Origin: Isoetes taiwanensis
Taxonomy: Eukaryota; Streptophyta; Lycopodiopsida; Isoetales; Isoetaceae
Assembly: GCA_021234155.1 (NCBI GenBank)
Contig: JAJEKV010000012.1
Coordinates: forward strand, 1,369,062 to 1,433,061
Reading direction: 5' to 3'
Length of the DNA: 64,000 bases
The position numbers and the translations under genes were made by a program. The notes under the pieces were generated by a model that was given only the letters and a program-made list of their open reading frames with translations, was not told the origin of the DNA and made no database searches. This document shows positions 11,171-23,900 of this stretch, in pieces. Position 1 is the first letter of the stretch; the number at the start of each line of letters is the position of its first letter.

Positions 11171-14100
11171 CCAAATTTATGTATGATAATCACCAAGCGA
11201 GAAAGAGTATATTATTAGTTGTCGATTAATTGTCCGCTGGTCTTCACAAATAGAAACCCTTCCGTGAGGGGTAATTTATCTAATTGTAGCTGACGCATTT
11301 AACATAGATCCGCTAGACTCTTTTGGTGGCGAGAACCACTTAGACTCTCCGTGGTAAAATCCACTTACCCCGAATAAATTTTATCCTATCGCTAAAGCCG
11401 CCAAAAAATCGTTAGTTTATCAGACATATAAATGACATTCATCACAAATTTTGTCAATTTGTTCTTTATATTTCATCAGGAGATTTGTCCCACTCATTTT
11501 GATGATATTGAAATGGATATTTAATCCAAGGGAGGAACTTCTACAAAATTGGAACTTCTTTTGTAGCACCATTACTAAATACAAAAAAAATTATTGCAGC
11601 GGCCAAGGCCAACATTTTATCAACCGGCGCAAAAGATCCCTTGTGGAGAAGATACACTATATGTAGAAGGTACTCGGTCCTAAAGAAGAAACATTGCAAA
11701 ATACATTGCATTTCCATGTACATTGATATTTCACTTATATGGAAGTGACCCCATATACTATGTTCTTGCAAACATTGGTGTTCAAACTTCATCCTTAAAG
11801 AATTTTGAGTGTCCCATAATTCAATGGGAAATAATTAGGAGATCGCATTTAATGGAAAATATTAGATTAATAAGTGTTGCATTCTCCTTTAGTGGATTTG
11901 GCTTGATGTTTATGGAACAATGGATAATGCGCGGTGTCCGATTTTTTTCTTTAATGTTTGATTTAAAAACGCATATGGTCCTCCATCTTTGTGTGGTCAT
12001 GTACACCTTGATCCTTGAAATATTTCTAGTATCTAATGGAGCTAGGCACCATCCGTAATCCAATGGGAAAGAATAAGATCTCATTTATAAATATGGCGAT
12101 CAACAGAAGTTCACATGGCATCCACAAAAATCCAGCAGAACTCCACGAAACATGCCTAGAAAATCTAGGTGTATTTGTGGCAGACATCGAGTGGGTCGAC
12201 TGGTCCAGATTACTATTTTGGCTAGATTTGATTAACATTTTTAGATTTAGATCATCGGCTTGAAAGGACTATTACACCATAGAGCTTTGAATTTAGGAGT
12301 TATGGAATTGTTAAAGATGTTCTTTGCATTTGGATTGAAACACATACAGCTCCTTCTGGAAGCTTCAAGCGCCATCGCCAAATGCGATTCTTCAAGGTAG
12401 CTTCAAGCTTCAAGCAAAATTAGTTCGCTTAGTCGCTATTATGAAGCTTGGAGTTCATCCGATAGAATATGAGATTAAAAACATGGCTAACTTCAAAGAG
12501 TAGAATAGATTTTTTAATCTACAAAGGCTAAGGCCCGGTGGTTTGCGCATTTTGGGCATTACATAACATGATCGATCCTAAGATGTGGTTTTTGACCCCA
12601 TTCTAGTAGTTCACATCTAATCTTTTGGCAGCCTAACTAAAGCAACCTACCCCACGTGTTCTCTTCAGTATTAATGTAAATAATCCATTCTAATCTATCT
12701 TAGCCCCTTGAAATTTATATTTGTTCACTATGAAGCCTTTTGCCCAATATACCTCTCCTCAAAATCCCCACATTCCCCTCCACTGAATTGCGAGGTAAGG
12801 CCCCAAGGCCACCGCTATGCTCGTCAACCTTTGATCATTTCATCTCATTTATCCTCGCAAAGGTCTCAAGATAAAGATCGGCGGCACTGAACTCCGCCTT
12901 TGGACATAGGAAGCTGTGTTATACCCTATGAACATATATATATTCCTCAAAATATGAACTAAAAGCATCAAATTCCATTTTTCGTCTAAGTTTATATTTC
13001 CCAAGGATCTCACCAGGGTATCTCAGATTCAAATTCTTTATCCTAAAGAATCAAGATTATCTTTGCAGAGTATAGTTTATAGTTTAGATTCAAGGAAAAC
13101 TTAGGCCATTCAATATGAGCATGCAATCCCCTGCCTCAGAAGTATTTGTAAGCTGGGCGCATGCTTATCCAAACAAAAATGCTTCCTTGATCCTCGGCCA
13201 AATGCTTTACAGTCAGCCAAGAAGTGGGCCAAAGAACAATCAAAAAAGAATAGAGGAAATGGTTTACTCTGGTGTAATATGCACCTATTCTAAAATCTTC
13301 AAATACCAAGAAGTAACTTCAGCCTCATTTAGCGGCATAAGCATCCCTGCTACCTAAAATAAGTATTCTAGCTAGTTGGTTATACCTAAAATAGTACCAG
13401 CCTAAATAAGTTATACCATCTCCACATTGCTCGTGGTTACACTTGCCGACAAAACTTACCCCAATCTCCACATTGTTTGTGGTTGTCAGCGACTCGTCAA
13501 TAAAACTTACCCCAACATTTTTTAACGCCTGAAGCTTAATAATTTTAGCCACAATTACATCATTCCTTTTGTAGAATTAGAGTTCAATAATTTTAGCTAC
13601 AATTTCTACTATCTTTTGCACTAGGAGCCTTTGGGGTTTAAAGTTTGGAAAACCTTAGAAGAACTCGTAAGCCAAAAACTCTACCTAAGATTTGAAAACC
13701 TAGAAGCATCTAAGTAAGTTAGAACCTCAGAAGCCATAACTCTACCTAAGACTATTTCTTCCAAGTAATAGGAGTTACATCTGAGTTACGAAGCACTATT
13801 TAAAGCACTTTGGAAAATCGTGTTATTAAAAACATGACTTCTCAAAACCTCAACTCTTAAATCTACATGCATTACAACAAATTTGGTGCCTTTGTCACCA
13901 CACAATCGTCTTAAAATTACTTGAAAAATCGATAGGCTTAAAATTATAAATATCTACTACATGGCGCCACATTTCCATGCAAACATTTCCTAAGTTAACA
14001 TCATAATGAGCGAAGCCATGCCATTCCAATCAACAAAAATCAACAATATTAGGTTTTTCACCGGGTATTGGCAAATCTGTCTTTGAAAACAAAAAATCCC

Positions 14101-14940
14101 ATGGGAAAAATCTGCTGTTCATCGACTAATAAAGCTCCAGCTAGTGATTTCTTCAGCCTTGATCTTCAATTCCTAAACAAGAGCGTAATGCACATGTCAT
14201 GAGTATTTCTTTATCATACTTTCTCAATGCGGAGGAAACATGCAATACATTAGCCGTGAATTAAAATACCAAAATGACAATGTTTTTAATCTACTAGTCC
14301 TTACTCATGCAAATATGAAGTTCTTCTACGCAGGCTCCAAATCCATAATTTTAAAACCAACATTCTATTAATCTCTCCACTAGATTCAGCCGAAGAGCCG
14401 CAGAAAAGCCCATATAACCCATAACGTGGTCGAGATTCAGAAGCTAAGCAGACTTTTGATAGGGTAAGTAATGCCCATTTCTCTTGATACAGATTTTCCC
14501 ATGGGCATAAAAAATTTATACTAACTCCAGGAAGCAAAAGCCCTCTAGCAAACGATTATGGGAAAGTACAAAAATCATAGTGCCCTTTAAGTAAACCTAG
14601 TAGCAAATACAAAAGATGCTAATATACCAATCACACCACAAAAAAATAATGGCATGACCTTGCATGTATACAAATCACATTATTATCTATAAGATAGTAG
14701 GATTCAGAAAAGGACAGAATAAAGTTTCTAAAACACCATTTAAAAATATCTAAGCACAAGACATACTTGAACTGATTTTATCATATTTTATAATCAATTT
14801 TACTACCAAAGGTTACAGTTGGCCAGACAACCATCTTACAAAAATTAAAAACCAAACGATGCATAAGACATAACAATACGTCTTAAAGTCAGACCATAAA
14901 GCTTAGACTTTACAAATGCAAACCTGTTGAACCTACCTGA
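11171..14940. other. Intergenic, no gene seen
   Basis: About 3.8 kb of AT-rich DNA. Short open frames at 11723-12263 on both strands and at 14301-14537 (minus) have no recognisable family. There is a weak similarity between 11814-11850 and 12050-12090 (CCAATGGGAAAGAATAAGAT-like). No RNA gene or microsatellite was seen. Confidence 0.45.
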
Positions 14941-14972
14941 AACACACCAGACATGGCATAGATTGAGCTCAC

Positions 14973-15872
14973 CAAGGGGTGGCTGCTGCTGCTGACCACG
15001 TTGAGGCATGCCAGGCCGGTGGACAAACATTCCTATTGGAGATCCAAATTGGTATGGTGGGAGGCATGCCAGGCCTCGAGACCTGAGGGCTGGAGCCCTT
15101 GTCCAGGAGGACCTGTATTGGATGGAGTGGTCCATGAGCCCTCTCTATAATCTGTTGTAGGCTGCATGGGTCTCGACCAAATGGCGGTGGCGGCATACCA
15201 GAACCAGATACCATCTGTGGAGGTCCTGTGGAGTGCATACCAGGTCTTGGAGGATACTCGCATCATTGGCATGCCTGGTGGAGGAGGACTAGGAGGCCTC
15301 ATGCCAGGCTAGCATCTGCATCTCCCTATGGTCCACCAAATTGGCCATCAGGAGGTCTAACACCTGGCATGGGGCCTGATGAAGGGGTGGGAGTATATGT
15401 AACAGGACCAGCAGAACCCGTGCAATAGGTGGTCGATTTAACTGTGGCTGCATCATACCGTGCCGGGCCTCCAACACCACGAACTGACCCATAAAACCAG
15501 GTTGAGCTCTTTCTGACCAATGGAGCTGTAACAATACCCCTTCCTGCTGCCGCCCCATTCCAGGACCTGGAAGCTGGGCTGCTGCACCTCCTTTGACCTA
15601 CTTTCTTCCCTGTGGCGGAGGACCCTCTACTGTCAGGCAGACACAACCTCTTCCCCACGCAAAGTGTCCCCAAAGTCCGGCGCCTTCCTTCCCTTCATTC
15701 TGCTTGCCTTTCTTGGGTGGAAGGCGTCGGAATTCCTCACAGTCTCCTAAAACAAGATTCATATGCCGATCAAAAAGCCATGCTAAATTTCTACCCACCA
15801 GTTGCCTTCCATCTTGAATCGTTACGCGCATCCGGTAGTTGATGAAATGGAGCATACGAGAGCTCCTGACAT
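14973..15872 (-). CDS. SmB: SmB/SmB' small nuclear ribonucleoprotein (SNRPB-like), frame-disrupted
   Basis: SmB is one of the seven Sm proteins that form the ring on the Sm site of U1, U2, U4 and U5 snRNAs in the nucleus. The minus strand gives the Sm1 motif almost complete (MLHFINYRMRVTIQDGRQLVG, then FDRHMNLVLGDCEEFRRLPP) at about 15860-15710, then pieces of the Sm2 motif (RRTLG, LRGEEVV, CLTVEGPPPQ) at about 15690-15605. The proline/glycine-rich tail of the family follows (GRAAGRGI, AQPGFMG, VRGVGGPA, MMQPQLNRPPI, GMPPPPFGR, RPGMPQRGQQQQPP) down to 14980. The ATG at 15872 gives MS-RSSRML only if one base is missing after codon 2. Four or more further small indels shift the frame, including an extra GC and an extra T just before FDRHMN. 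The exon ends at a good donor (CTTG/GTGAGC, 14973), so a last exon may lie below; I did not find it. Being unspliced from the start codon onward it could be a retrocopy, but the donor and the well-kept residues favour a real gene with sequence errors. Confidence 0.85.
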
Positions 15873-16200
15873 CGATCTTGAAGGCGCCTTCAACCCGGCC
15901 GCCCTCTTTAAAGGAAACAAACCCTAATCCGCCAAAACCCCCTCTCAAATAGTCTCAAAATGGGGCTCAAAATGGGACTTTTTGGGTTTGAAGGCAAACC
16001 TCGTTTTGAAAAGGGCGTATATTCTAAAAATATTCAAATATGTCGATGGTATGTTTACGTACAAGAAATTTATCATACCAACATTTCTCTTCCCAACAGC
16101 CTATCTATCGGGGCATATTTCGTGCCTTGCCCAAATGGCAATTACAGTTTTCATACTAGCCTTCACGTAAGCCCCGAATCGCGCTCTTCATGAAAATGAA
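15873..16200. promoter_or_regulatory. Upstream region of SmB
   Basis: The sequence directly upstream (5') of the SmB start on the minus strand is GC-rich near 15880-15910 and contains AAACCCTAATC on the plus strand at about 15918, close to the AAACCCTA box (telo box) common in promoters of plant ribosomal and RNA-processing genes. The position suits this role, but function is inferred from the motif alone. Confidence 0.3.
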
Positions 16201-19200
16201 CTAAAAACTCGTGCACGCTAGATGCAAGGTGAGGTGAACGGATGATCAGTGATGTGCCTACTTTGAAGGTTCACAACCCATGTGACACCCATTTCTCCGA
16301 TTTTGTTTCTCTTAATATCTCTGGCCTCGAAGCTCTCCTGAATCAGCAGGCTTTTTTTCTTGCTGGACAGAAAACTAAGCTCTTTATTCAAACCTTAAGT
16401 GCAATGTAATATGGGCACCCCCTAGACGGTGAGTAAAAAAAAAACTTGCAGCCACCGTAAGAGTTTTTCACCATTTACTTACACAGGGTATTTATGTAAT
16501 TCCACAACCAAAAGAAGCAATAGAGCAAAAGGTGTATGTAATTTTTTCAATCGTTCAAGTCATTTGCATTACAAAGAATTATGATTGAACCTGCTATTTA
16601 CATATGGTTGATCTAACTTAGTCTTTTCGAGCCTACTATACATGGCATCTTCTACCCCGCTTGATGCTCCTCGTAAAATTTCAAAGAAAGCTTCATATTG
16701 CTCTGATCCATTCATAAGCAGCAAAAGAAAACAATGAAATTGGCCAAAAATCAAGCAGAGCTCTCAGACGCTTGATCCATTCTTATACAGCAAAAGAAAT
16801 AATGAAACCTAACAAAAATTACATCCCAAACTACCCTACCCAAAAATAAGGGTCATAATGCTAGTCTAGTTATTTGGTGCACAAAAAATTGCCATTCATA
16901 TGATTAATGGTGGTTCTATTATTGTGTATTGCTACTTCTTTTGCAGGCAGAATTTGCTACTTTTGGAATATAGTGGAGCCATGCAAACCATCAAATATTC
17001 CAACACAATACTTCCTAGGAACGCCACTTGACTCTTTTGATGTGTCCACATAAAAAAAAGAACACTATCCACATCAAACAAGAACACTGCCTACCAACAA
17101 CATGATTTTATCGGTGATGAAGCAAGGAAGAGGGTCAAATAGGAAAACAAAGAAATTCTATTTAGCTAGAAAATAAGGACATCAAGTACAAATAAAGTCA
17201 TTCCTTCTTCAAGCAACTACAAATATCTATGGTATTATATTTTTAGCATTTCCATTGACTCTGTCCACTTTGTATATATTCCAGTTGACAACCCGTCAAA
17301 TTAGAAATCTCTTTGACTTGGTTCTCATGCAAGCATGTTAGCATTACTCATAGCACACACATTCAAGTAATCAAAAAATAAATTCCAACATTCCGATGCA
17401 ATATCTTACCAATTACTTTGTTCGACACATGTACGCAATCAAAACAGATAAATTTTAGCAGCATCTCCGATCAAAATTATGTGGGGCACCGGCAGATATT
17501 CTTCCTCTCTTCACATCACCATGAATTCCGCAGCATTTAGCAAAAGTAAGCTATGTAACAAAGACGCCTTTGCAGACCGCTATTAATGAGGTCCTCTCGC
17601 CAAGCAACCATTTTGAAAATCCAAGAGATATATTATGCAATTATAATGTTCTCGAATTTGGGAAGGCCACGGTCATATGTAGCAAAAATAGTAATGCCCC
17701 TTCATCAACTATAGAATTGATGCAACACCATGCCGGCCAGTATATGAATGAGTCAACTTACCCTACTAAAGTATAGTTTCCGGGCAGGTTAATGTATGTT
17801 AGACAAATGTGATGGTGCCAAGTGTTATACCTTCCATTTGCATTTGATGTAGCGATTCTAAGGGCCTCTACAACACAACCCCTCGCCGACAAATCCGGTA
17901 AATTAGAGCTTTTATAAAGTATCTATCTCGGCTATATACCAAAAGCCACAGATGATTTATCACTAGATGACAAATTTTATATACCACATGATCCTTCTTG
18001 TATATAGCTAGATAGCTTTTCTTCAAAAAGAAAAGGCCGGTCAGAAGCTGTATCTCTTTGGGAAGCCCGGAATAGGAGATAGCCGAGCAAAAGAACGCAC
18101 GTAGAAGAATAGTCAGACTTTTGGCAGTAAAAGAATGGTCAGCCACTTTTATTTTTCTCCTCTTTTCTTCAACGTCATAGCCCTACGATCGACCATGTTA
18201 CCTTTAGAAGAAAATGATGCTTCTCGCTAGATCCAAGTCTTCCAAGATTTGGCCCGGGATGCATCAGCAGATACCATTGTGGACAGCTTGCACCCCATTG
18301 ATCATGAAGGCTATTAACAATGTAATCCATTCTCAAATATGTAGAACCAGCTCATCCTACAACAAAAGGCAAGTAATTAGGATTATCGGCCATGTTTAAA
18401 CAGAGCCTATGAGCGTGATTAGAGCTCAACACCACCTTAATAGCTTTTGTGTTGAAGGGTGTTCTTCGTGTCAACGCTAATGCACGAAGGAAAAGATTAT
18501 GTCCAGAAACACAAAGGATTGAAATATGGATATCAAGTTAGAATGTATTATAAAAGAGGCAAAAGTTCTTACTTGCTATTTCCATCGGCCCCTAAAGTAA
18601 CTCCGAAGAATTCAACCGGTTCTACCAAGCCAACCCCCAAAATTCTTCAGCTTAACCCTCACTTGACTAACCCAAGAATGGTGAAGTATCGTCGTAGAAA
18701 GATCCGCCATGGTGACGCTTAGAGACAGAGAAAAGGATCAAGATATACACAATGCAGTCGCAGAAGAGAAAAAGGAGCCAATTCCTGAACGTGACAAGCA
18801 AGGGCTTAAAAAGGTAAGTTGATGAATCAGCCCCATTTCTACTAAGCCGGGATGGAGGATCGAGAATTTTGAAGGATCAAACATGCTTACGCTCCATCTT
18901 TGAAGCTTCATGCTACCCCTCTTCATCTCCTCAAGCTCGAATCCTGTGGATATTATTTTGAAGCTGAAAGTAGGTATTCTACTCACAACGCCATGGGCGC
19001 TAAATCGCCATAGCCATGGGTAACTTTGTAATCTTGTAAATCCTCTATGTACCAGATCAGTTTGTTCCGATAATATGAGCATTGGAGTCTATGATGGCTT
19101 CTTCCAAAAGAATGCATTTCGCATGACAAAAGTGCATGATGGTTCTCGCAAATTTATTCAAGATACATGTCATGCCTAATAGCCTACGTGTACCTTCTTC

Positions 19201-20700
19201 TCGCTATGGCAAAGATACAAAATCTAGGTCTCAAGCTCATCAAATTTTCCACATCCTACCCCAAACTTGCCGACCTAAAGAAAATAAATTTTCTCAGACG
19301 CCTGCGGTTCCCTAAAGTTAAAGCTTCCAGCTAAAACTTCAGTAGAATCAAAGCACATGATATTGTCCACAATTTGCCGCCTACATGCCAATCTCGTAAT
19401 GTATTAGCATGGCACCCGTGGTTCTCCTCGATATGGCATTGTTGAAGCAGAAATTTGTCGAAGTGTAAGGTTGAGAATTTTGACATCTTATGCAGCAAAG
19501 GAATTATCTTTGAAGGAGCTTTAAATTTGAAGTAGGTTTTAAAATTGCATGTATTAGGGATGAATGACTGCAACGTGGCAGCTAAAGACTTTTATGATTA
19601 AGATTATTCTGTAGATCGAGATTCAAGTAGATGCAATGGAATGCACGTGACGATTATCGCACAGGCCGATCGATGGGTTATCATTGTATTTTTGGGTCAG
19701 AAAGAAGAATTCCTACCATGACAGAGAGGGATCAACACAATTTACCAAGAATATAGTATGATGATTTGCTCGTGGGTTCAGAAAAGAAAAATTCCAAACA
19801 AGTTGGGATAAAATCGCAAAATTATGCACTGCAGTACAAATTGTGGTGATGCCTTTGGTCTGTAATTGGAAGGCAATTCAAGCCAAACAGTGTTCTCAGG
19901 TAGCCATCTTCGGCCCGTGTTTTGAGTTTTGTAGTTGATACTTAGAAATATCAGAATTGCCTACCCAAGATAACTTAACTTTAAGGTTTTGCTCAAATGT
20001 TGCATATGATGGAAGCATCTAGTAAAATCGGCCACCATATTTGAACTATTATGCTAAGCACCAAAATAAAATGTGAGAATTGTTATTTCAAAGCATGAAT
20101 TGGCATCACTCTTTAGTTCCATGGATCAGTGGATCTCTTTGATCGAATCTCACGCTTGGAAGTTCTTGGCTTTTGGTTTTTTTATCTTGGCCTCGGTGAG
20201 CATCATTGTGGAAAAGAAGAAAAGAAGAAAAACATCGTGGAGACCATCAAATGTTTATTTGGAATTTGTAAGCATAACAGACAAAGATGCCTTCGAAAAT
20301 CATCATACAAGAATTATGTTATTATTTTAAGGTCTCTTGCATAATAAAGCAGCTTGCATGGGACAAAAGAAATGAATCTACACTAGTGCAATTCCTGACA
20401 AGAGAAATGAATCCAATACCTAGTGCATCATTAAGGTCACGTATGCAAGACCACTATGAATTATTAGTTGGCTATCATGGTCATGTCTTTATGATTAATC
20501 TAAGATAAACCACAATGAATGCCTAGTTGGAAACCATAGGCATAAACTCAATCATGCAAAATGTGTTTGATCTACAAGCCTTAATCTAAAGGCCACAAAG
20601 ATATGTGCAACTTAAAATTATATTTTGTTGCAGATCCTTATAAATTGCTGCCCTAACCCGTGAGGCAAGATGTCACGCTAAACGCATGCTACCTACCATC
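16201..20700. other. Intergenic, no gene recognised
   Basis: No family could be recognised. Short frames at 18459-18722 (plus, with a lysine/arginine-rich end RMVKYRRRKIRHGDA) and 18738-19082 (minus, 114 codons) are unassigned. Their sequence shows no domain I know and they may be chance. There are no clear repeats. Confidence 0.4.
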
Positions 20701-20709
20701 CAAATCGGC

Positions 20710-20795
20710 CCATTGGCATCTATAAGGTAGTTGGAGAAAACACTAGTAAGTCAATCCATTGGCATCTATAAGGTAAAGGAAGAAAACACTAGTGC
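20710..20795. repeat. Tandem duplication, about 46-bp unit
   Basis: CCATTGGCATCTATAAGGTA followed by a GAGAAAACACTAGTA-like end occurs at 20710 and again at 20756 with a few differences. It lies just outside the foldback element at 20850. Confidence 0.85.
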
Positions 20796-20849
20796 TTCGA
20801 ATTGAAATATATTAAAAAATAGCATAACCTTTAAATTTTGATCAGATGT

Positions 20850-21272
20850 GAAACCCTTCCTATTTTCCTCGTTTAGAAACTCCCTTCTTATTTCCCATGG
20901 CATCGAAAAAATAGGAAGGGTTTCCATATGAATTAAATTTGAATTCCTGACGGCATATGAGTGTGCCCCATTAATGAGCTACCGGCCTAGAAAAGCGGTC
21001 CATTGAAAAGCGGTATTGAATATTATAAATTATTTAGAAACCTTTTCCTAGTTTTTCTCGTGGAAACCTCCTACAAATGTGAAACTCCTTCCTGATTTTC
21101 CATTGAAACCCTCCTACAGGAAACCCTTCTCATTTCCAAACTTTTTACCGGAGAGCTCTCACCGAACCCCTTCCCCGGTTTTAACAATGAAGCCTAGTGC
21201 CGCTCTACGAAAATAAGTACGGGTTTCCATTAAAATTCCTGGGCGGTTTCATGGAAAATAGGAAGGGTTTCC
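20850..21272. repeat. Foldback/MITE-like element built from a GGAAACCCTTCCTATTTTCC motif
   Basis: GAAACCCTTCCTATTTTCC at 20850-20868 is matched by its reverse complement at 21253-21272, giving terminal inverted repeats of about 19 bases around a 423-bp unit. Inside, variants of the same motif recur in the plus orientation (about 20876, 21039, 21062, 21081, 21104, 21119) and the minus orientation (20909-20927, 21220). A closer pair, 20850 with 20909-20927, would form a hairpin of its own. No open frame is inside, so it would be non-autonomous. I saw no clear target duplication. Confidence 0.6.
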
Positions 21273-21889
21273 ACGGGAGGCCAACCCAAATGGGGCGTAC
21301 ATAAAACCATCGTATCTTGTTGGTCATCTTGTCGTATGGCCCACATAGCTTGAAAGTTGCTTATTTTGATGCTACATGTATTTTACGCTTGAGCAGCCAA
21401 TGGCTATATGCCCAATAGTGCCTTCAGAATACACAAGTGATTAACATCAAGCGTCAAAATTTTGAAAATTTGATCGGGTTAAAATATAAGAGCGCCTTGC
21501 TTATGAAATTCGTGTCCTATTTCATGTTTCAATTATCGGTCACTTGGAGCCACGCTAAGAATTCACATGTAGGTATTCTCAGAAATGCAGCTAGACGACT
21601 ATCTCAGGTAATGCAACCATCTCTATGAAGTGCATGGTTGTTTGATGCGGTTCAAGCTGGATGGCCTTTGACAGTGTCCTATTACTCAAAAGCAGGACCA
21701 TTTCGGTAACATACTCCAGTTCGAACAACTAAACGAAAAACTAGAGATCCTTCGGGAACGACACATCCGTATTTTGAGAAACGCGGCCCCTACTTTCTTT
21801 TGGTAGAATGTTGTAGAACAAAGACCTGCGAAACGGTAGGGATTGTCCAATTTCATGATGCAAAATGGCATTGATTACATTGCTGTTTT

Positions 21890-23900
21890 GGCTGACCATA
21901 ATATCTGACTATTTGCTGCTTCTGGATGTTGGGCGAAGCAAGCAGAGTATTCAACAAGGTCTCAGAACCAAGTTCTTTTATACATGGAGCGCACTTATTT
22001 TTGCTTATGCTGATGTTATGCTTGAGATAGCCTCGAACTTCGGAAAGTGCAACTGATTGGCATGCAGGAATCAACATATTTATGTTGCTGTCTTTAAAGC
22101 AGGTGCACAGTTGTCAGCCCTTGCAAAGGAAGGCTACTCTATTCGCAGATCATTACTGAAAGAATATATTATAACATGATTGTGGCAAACAGTCTGTGTC
22201 TATGTATGAAAAATGCGGAGCTTGCAAGAGGCATGCAAGGTTTTGATGAAATGCCCAATAGAAATGTCACCATGGAATGCAATCATTACTGGATGCCCAG
22301 CATGGTGAAGTATCTCTTGCTCTAAAATACTTTGAAACTATGGCAGGAGAAGGCACCCGATAGGGTGACGTTTTACAATTTGAAAGTATGCAGTACATTA
22401 GTTGATAGAGTTGGTCAGAGTAATCCATGACAGCTAATTGAGAGGGTTACAAACAGATGTTTTTGTTTGCAGCACCTTAATCGATATGTATGATAGATGC
22501 AGAAGCTTGCCAGAGGCACTTAGAATCTTTAACACGCTGTTCTATCGATATTGTCTGCTGGAAATTCCAAATAATTGCAGGGTGTGCTATTCATGGTCGG
22601 GCAGTTCTTTGCCTTAAACTATTTTGATCAAATGCGGCAACCATAAAACCAAACTCGGTTACATTCAAGCATTTTGAGAGCATGTGGTAATATTGATATG
22701 TAGTGATGGGTCGCAACTACCTATGAGCTCATTGAAATTGGGCTTCAATTTGACCCCTACTGCAAGCATTCTTGTATTGATATGTATGATAAGGTGTGAC
22801 TTGGATGAAGGGTATGGCATTTGACAAGATAAAGCTGCCCAGACGCATATATGGAATGCAATGATTTCTGCATATACCCACCCATGGTGAAACCATCTTG
22901 TCCTTGTGGGTTATGATGACATGCCGCAGGAGGGAACGCAGCCAGATCGAATCACCTTCTTAAGCATCTTGAAAAGCCTGTGGCATTAATTTCAGCCATA
23001 GATAGGAAGGTACATTCATGAAATACTGATTGAGAATAAGTTTCAATTTGATGATTATTTGGCCAACACACTTGTTAAGATGTATTCTGATCAGGAGTTT
23101 ACCAGAGGCTTGTAAAGTTTTGGGAATTGTTGAACCAAGGTGTAGCACCATGGCAGGCTATGACGTCGGATATTAACATGATAAAAGATCTCTTGCCATC
23201 TAATGTCATTATCATATGCAAAAGGAGGGACAAGACAAAATACAGTTGTGTTATTGAGTATTCTAAAGGCGCTTAGTAGTAGCATTGGGATGCTGAATCT
23301 CAGAGATGCATCCATGAGAAATATCACTGAGAATGGGCTGCAATTGGTAGTGCTTGGAAACGCCTCTTATACACATGTATGCTAAATGGAAGTTTGAGGG
23401 AAGCACGCAACATCTCTCGGCTAGTTGCAGGAGGAAAAGATCAGGCATCATGGAAACCTGGGGCCGATTTCTGGATATGCTGAGAGCGGTGGAAGCCATC
23501 CCCTGCATTCACCGTTTTGAGGCATGCAACAGAATTTTGTAAGACCTGATGCAACAACCTTTAACTGCTCTTCTACTGCCTGTCAGCCATGCAGGATTAG
23601 TGGACGAGGGTCTTATGTATTTTAAGACTTTAGGAGAGTTCTATGAGATAACACTGACAAAGTTCACATAATTGTATGGTTGGATCTTTGGGCCCGCTCA
23701 GGATTCCTTGAAGAGACAAAAGACTTTGGTCTGTTCCACTTCGCTAGAACCAAATACTGCTGGCTGGATGGCTTTGCTTCATGCATGCAATATGTACACA
23801 AATGTGGACATAGGAAGCCAGTGCTTCAATACAATTGTTCAGTCACTCTCGCGAGGCCCACCTGTGGGCCAAGTGGTTAGGAGAAAATGCTGCAGATCCT
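21890..23900 (+). pseudogene. PPR protein, PLS class with E-type end, frame-disrupted
   Basis: The plus strand shows PPR repeats in order with frame changes: EASRVFNKVSEPSSF and WSALIFAYAD (21940-22020); MYEKCGALQEACKVFDEMPN and WNAIITG (22205-22290); DVFVCSTLIDMYDRCRSLPE and ALRIFN (22460-22540); WNAMISAYTH and PDRITFLSILKSL (22850-22980); IHEILIENKFQFDDYLANTL (23010-23070); QNTVVLLSILKALSSSIGML (23235-23300); and HAGLVDEGLMYFKTLGE (23590-23640). The last piece runs through LEPNTAGWMALLHACNMY (23745-23800), which is the usual E-motif start. The class acts in organellar RNA processing or editing. More than a dozen frame breaks make it non-coding as it stands. No DYW domain was seen after 23900. 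It belongs to the same style of PPR as the one at 3050-8900 but is a different gene. Confidence 0.8.

Noticed and set aside
15228-15842. Several proline-rich frames on both strands
   Set aside because: They are frame shadows of the SmB tail. Only the minus-strand pieces in SmB order are counted.
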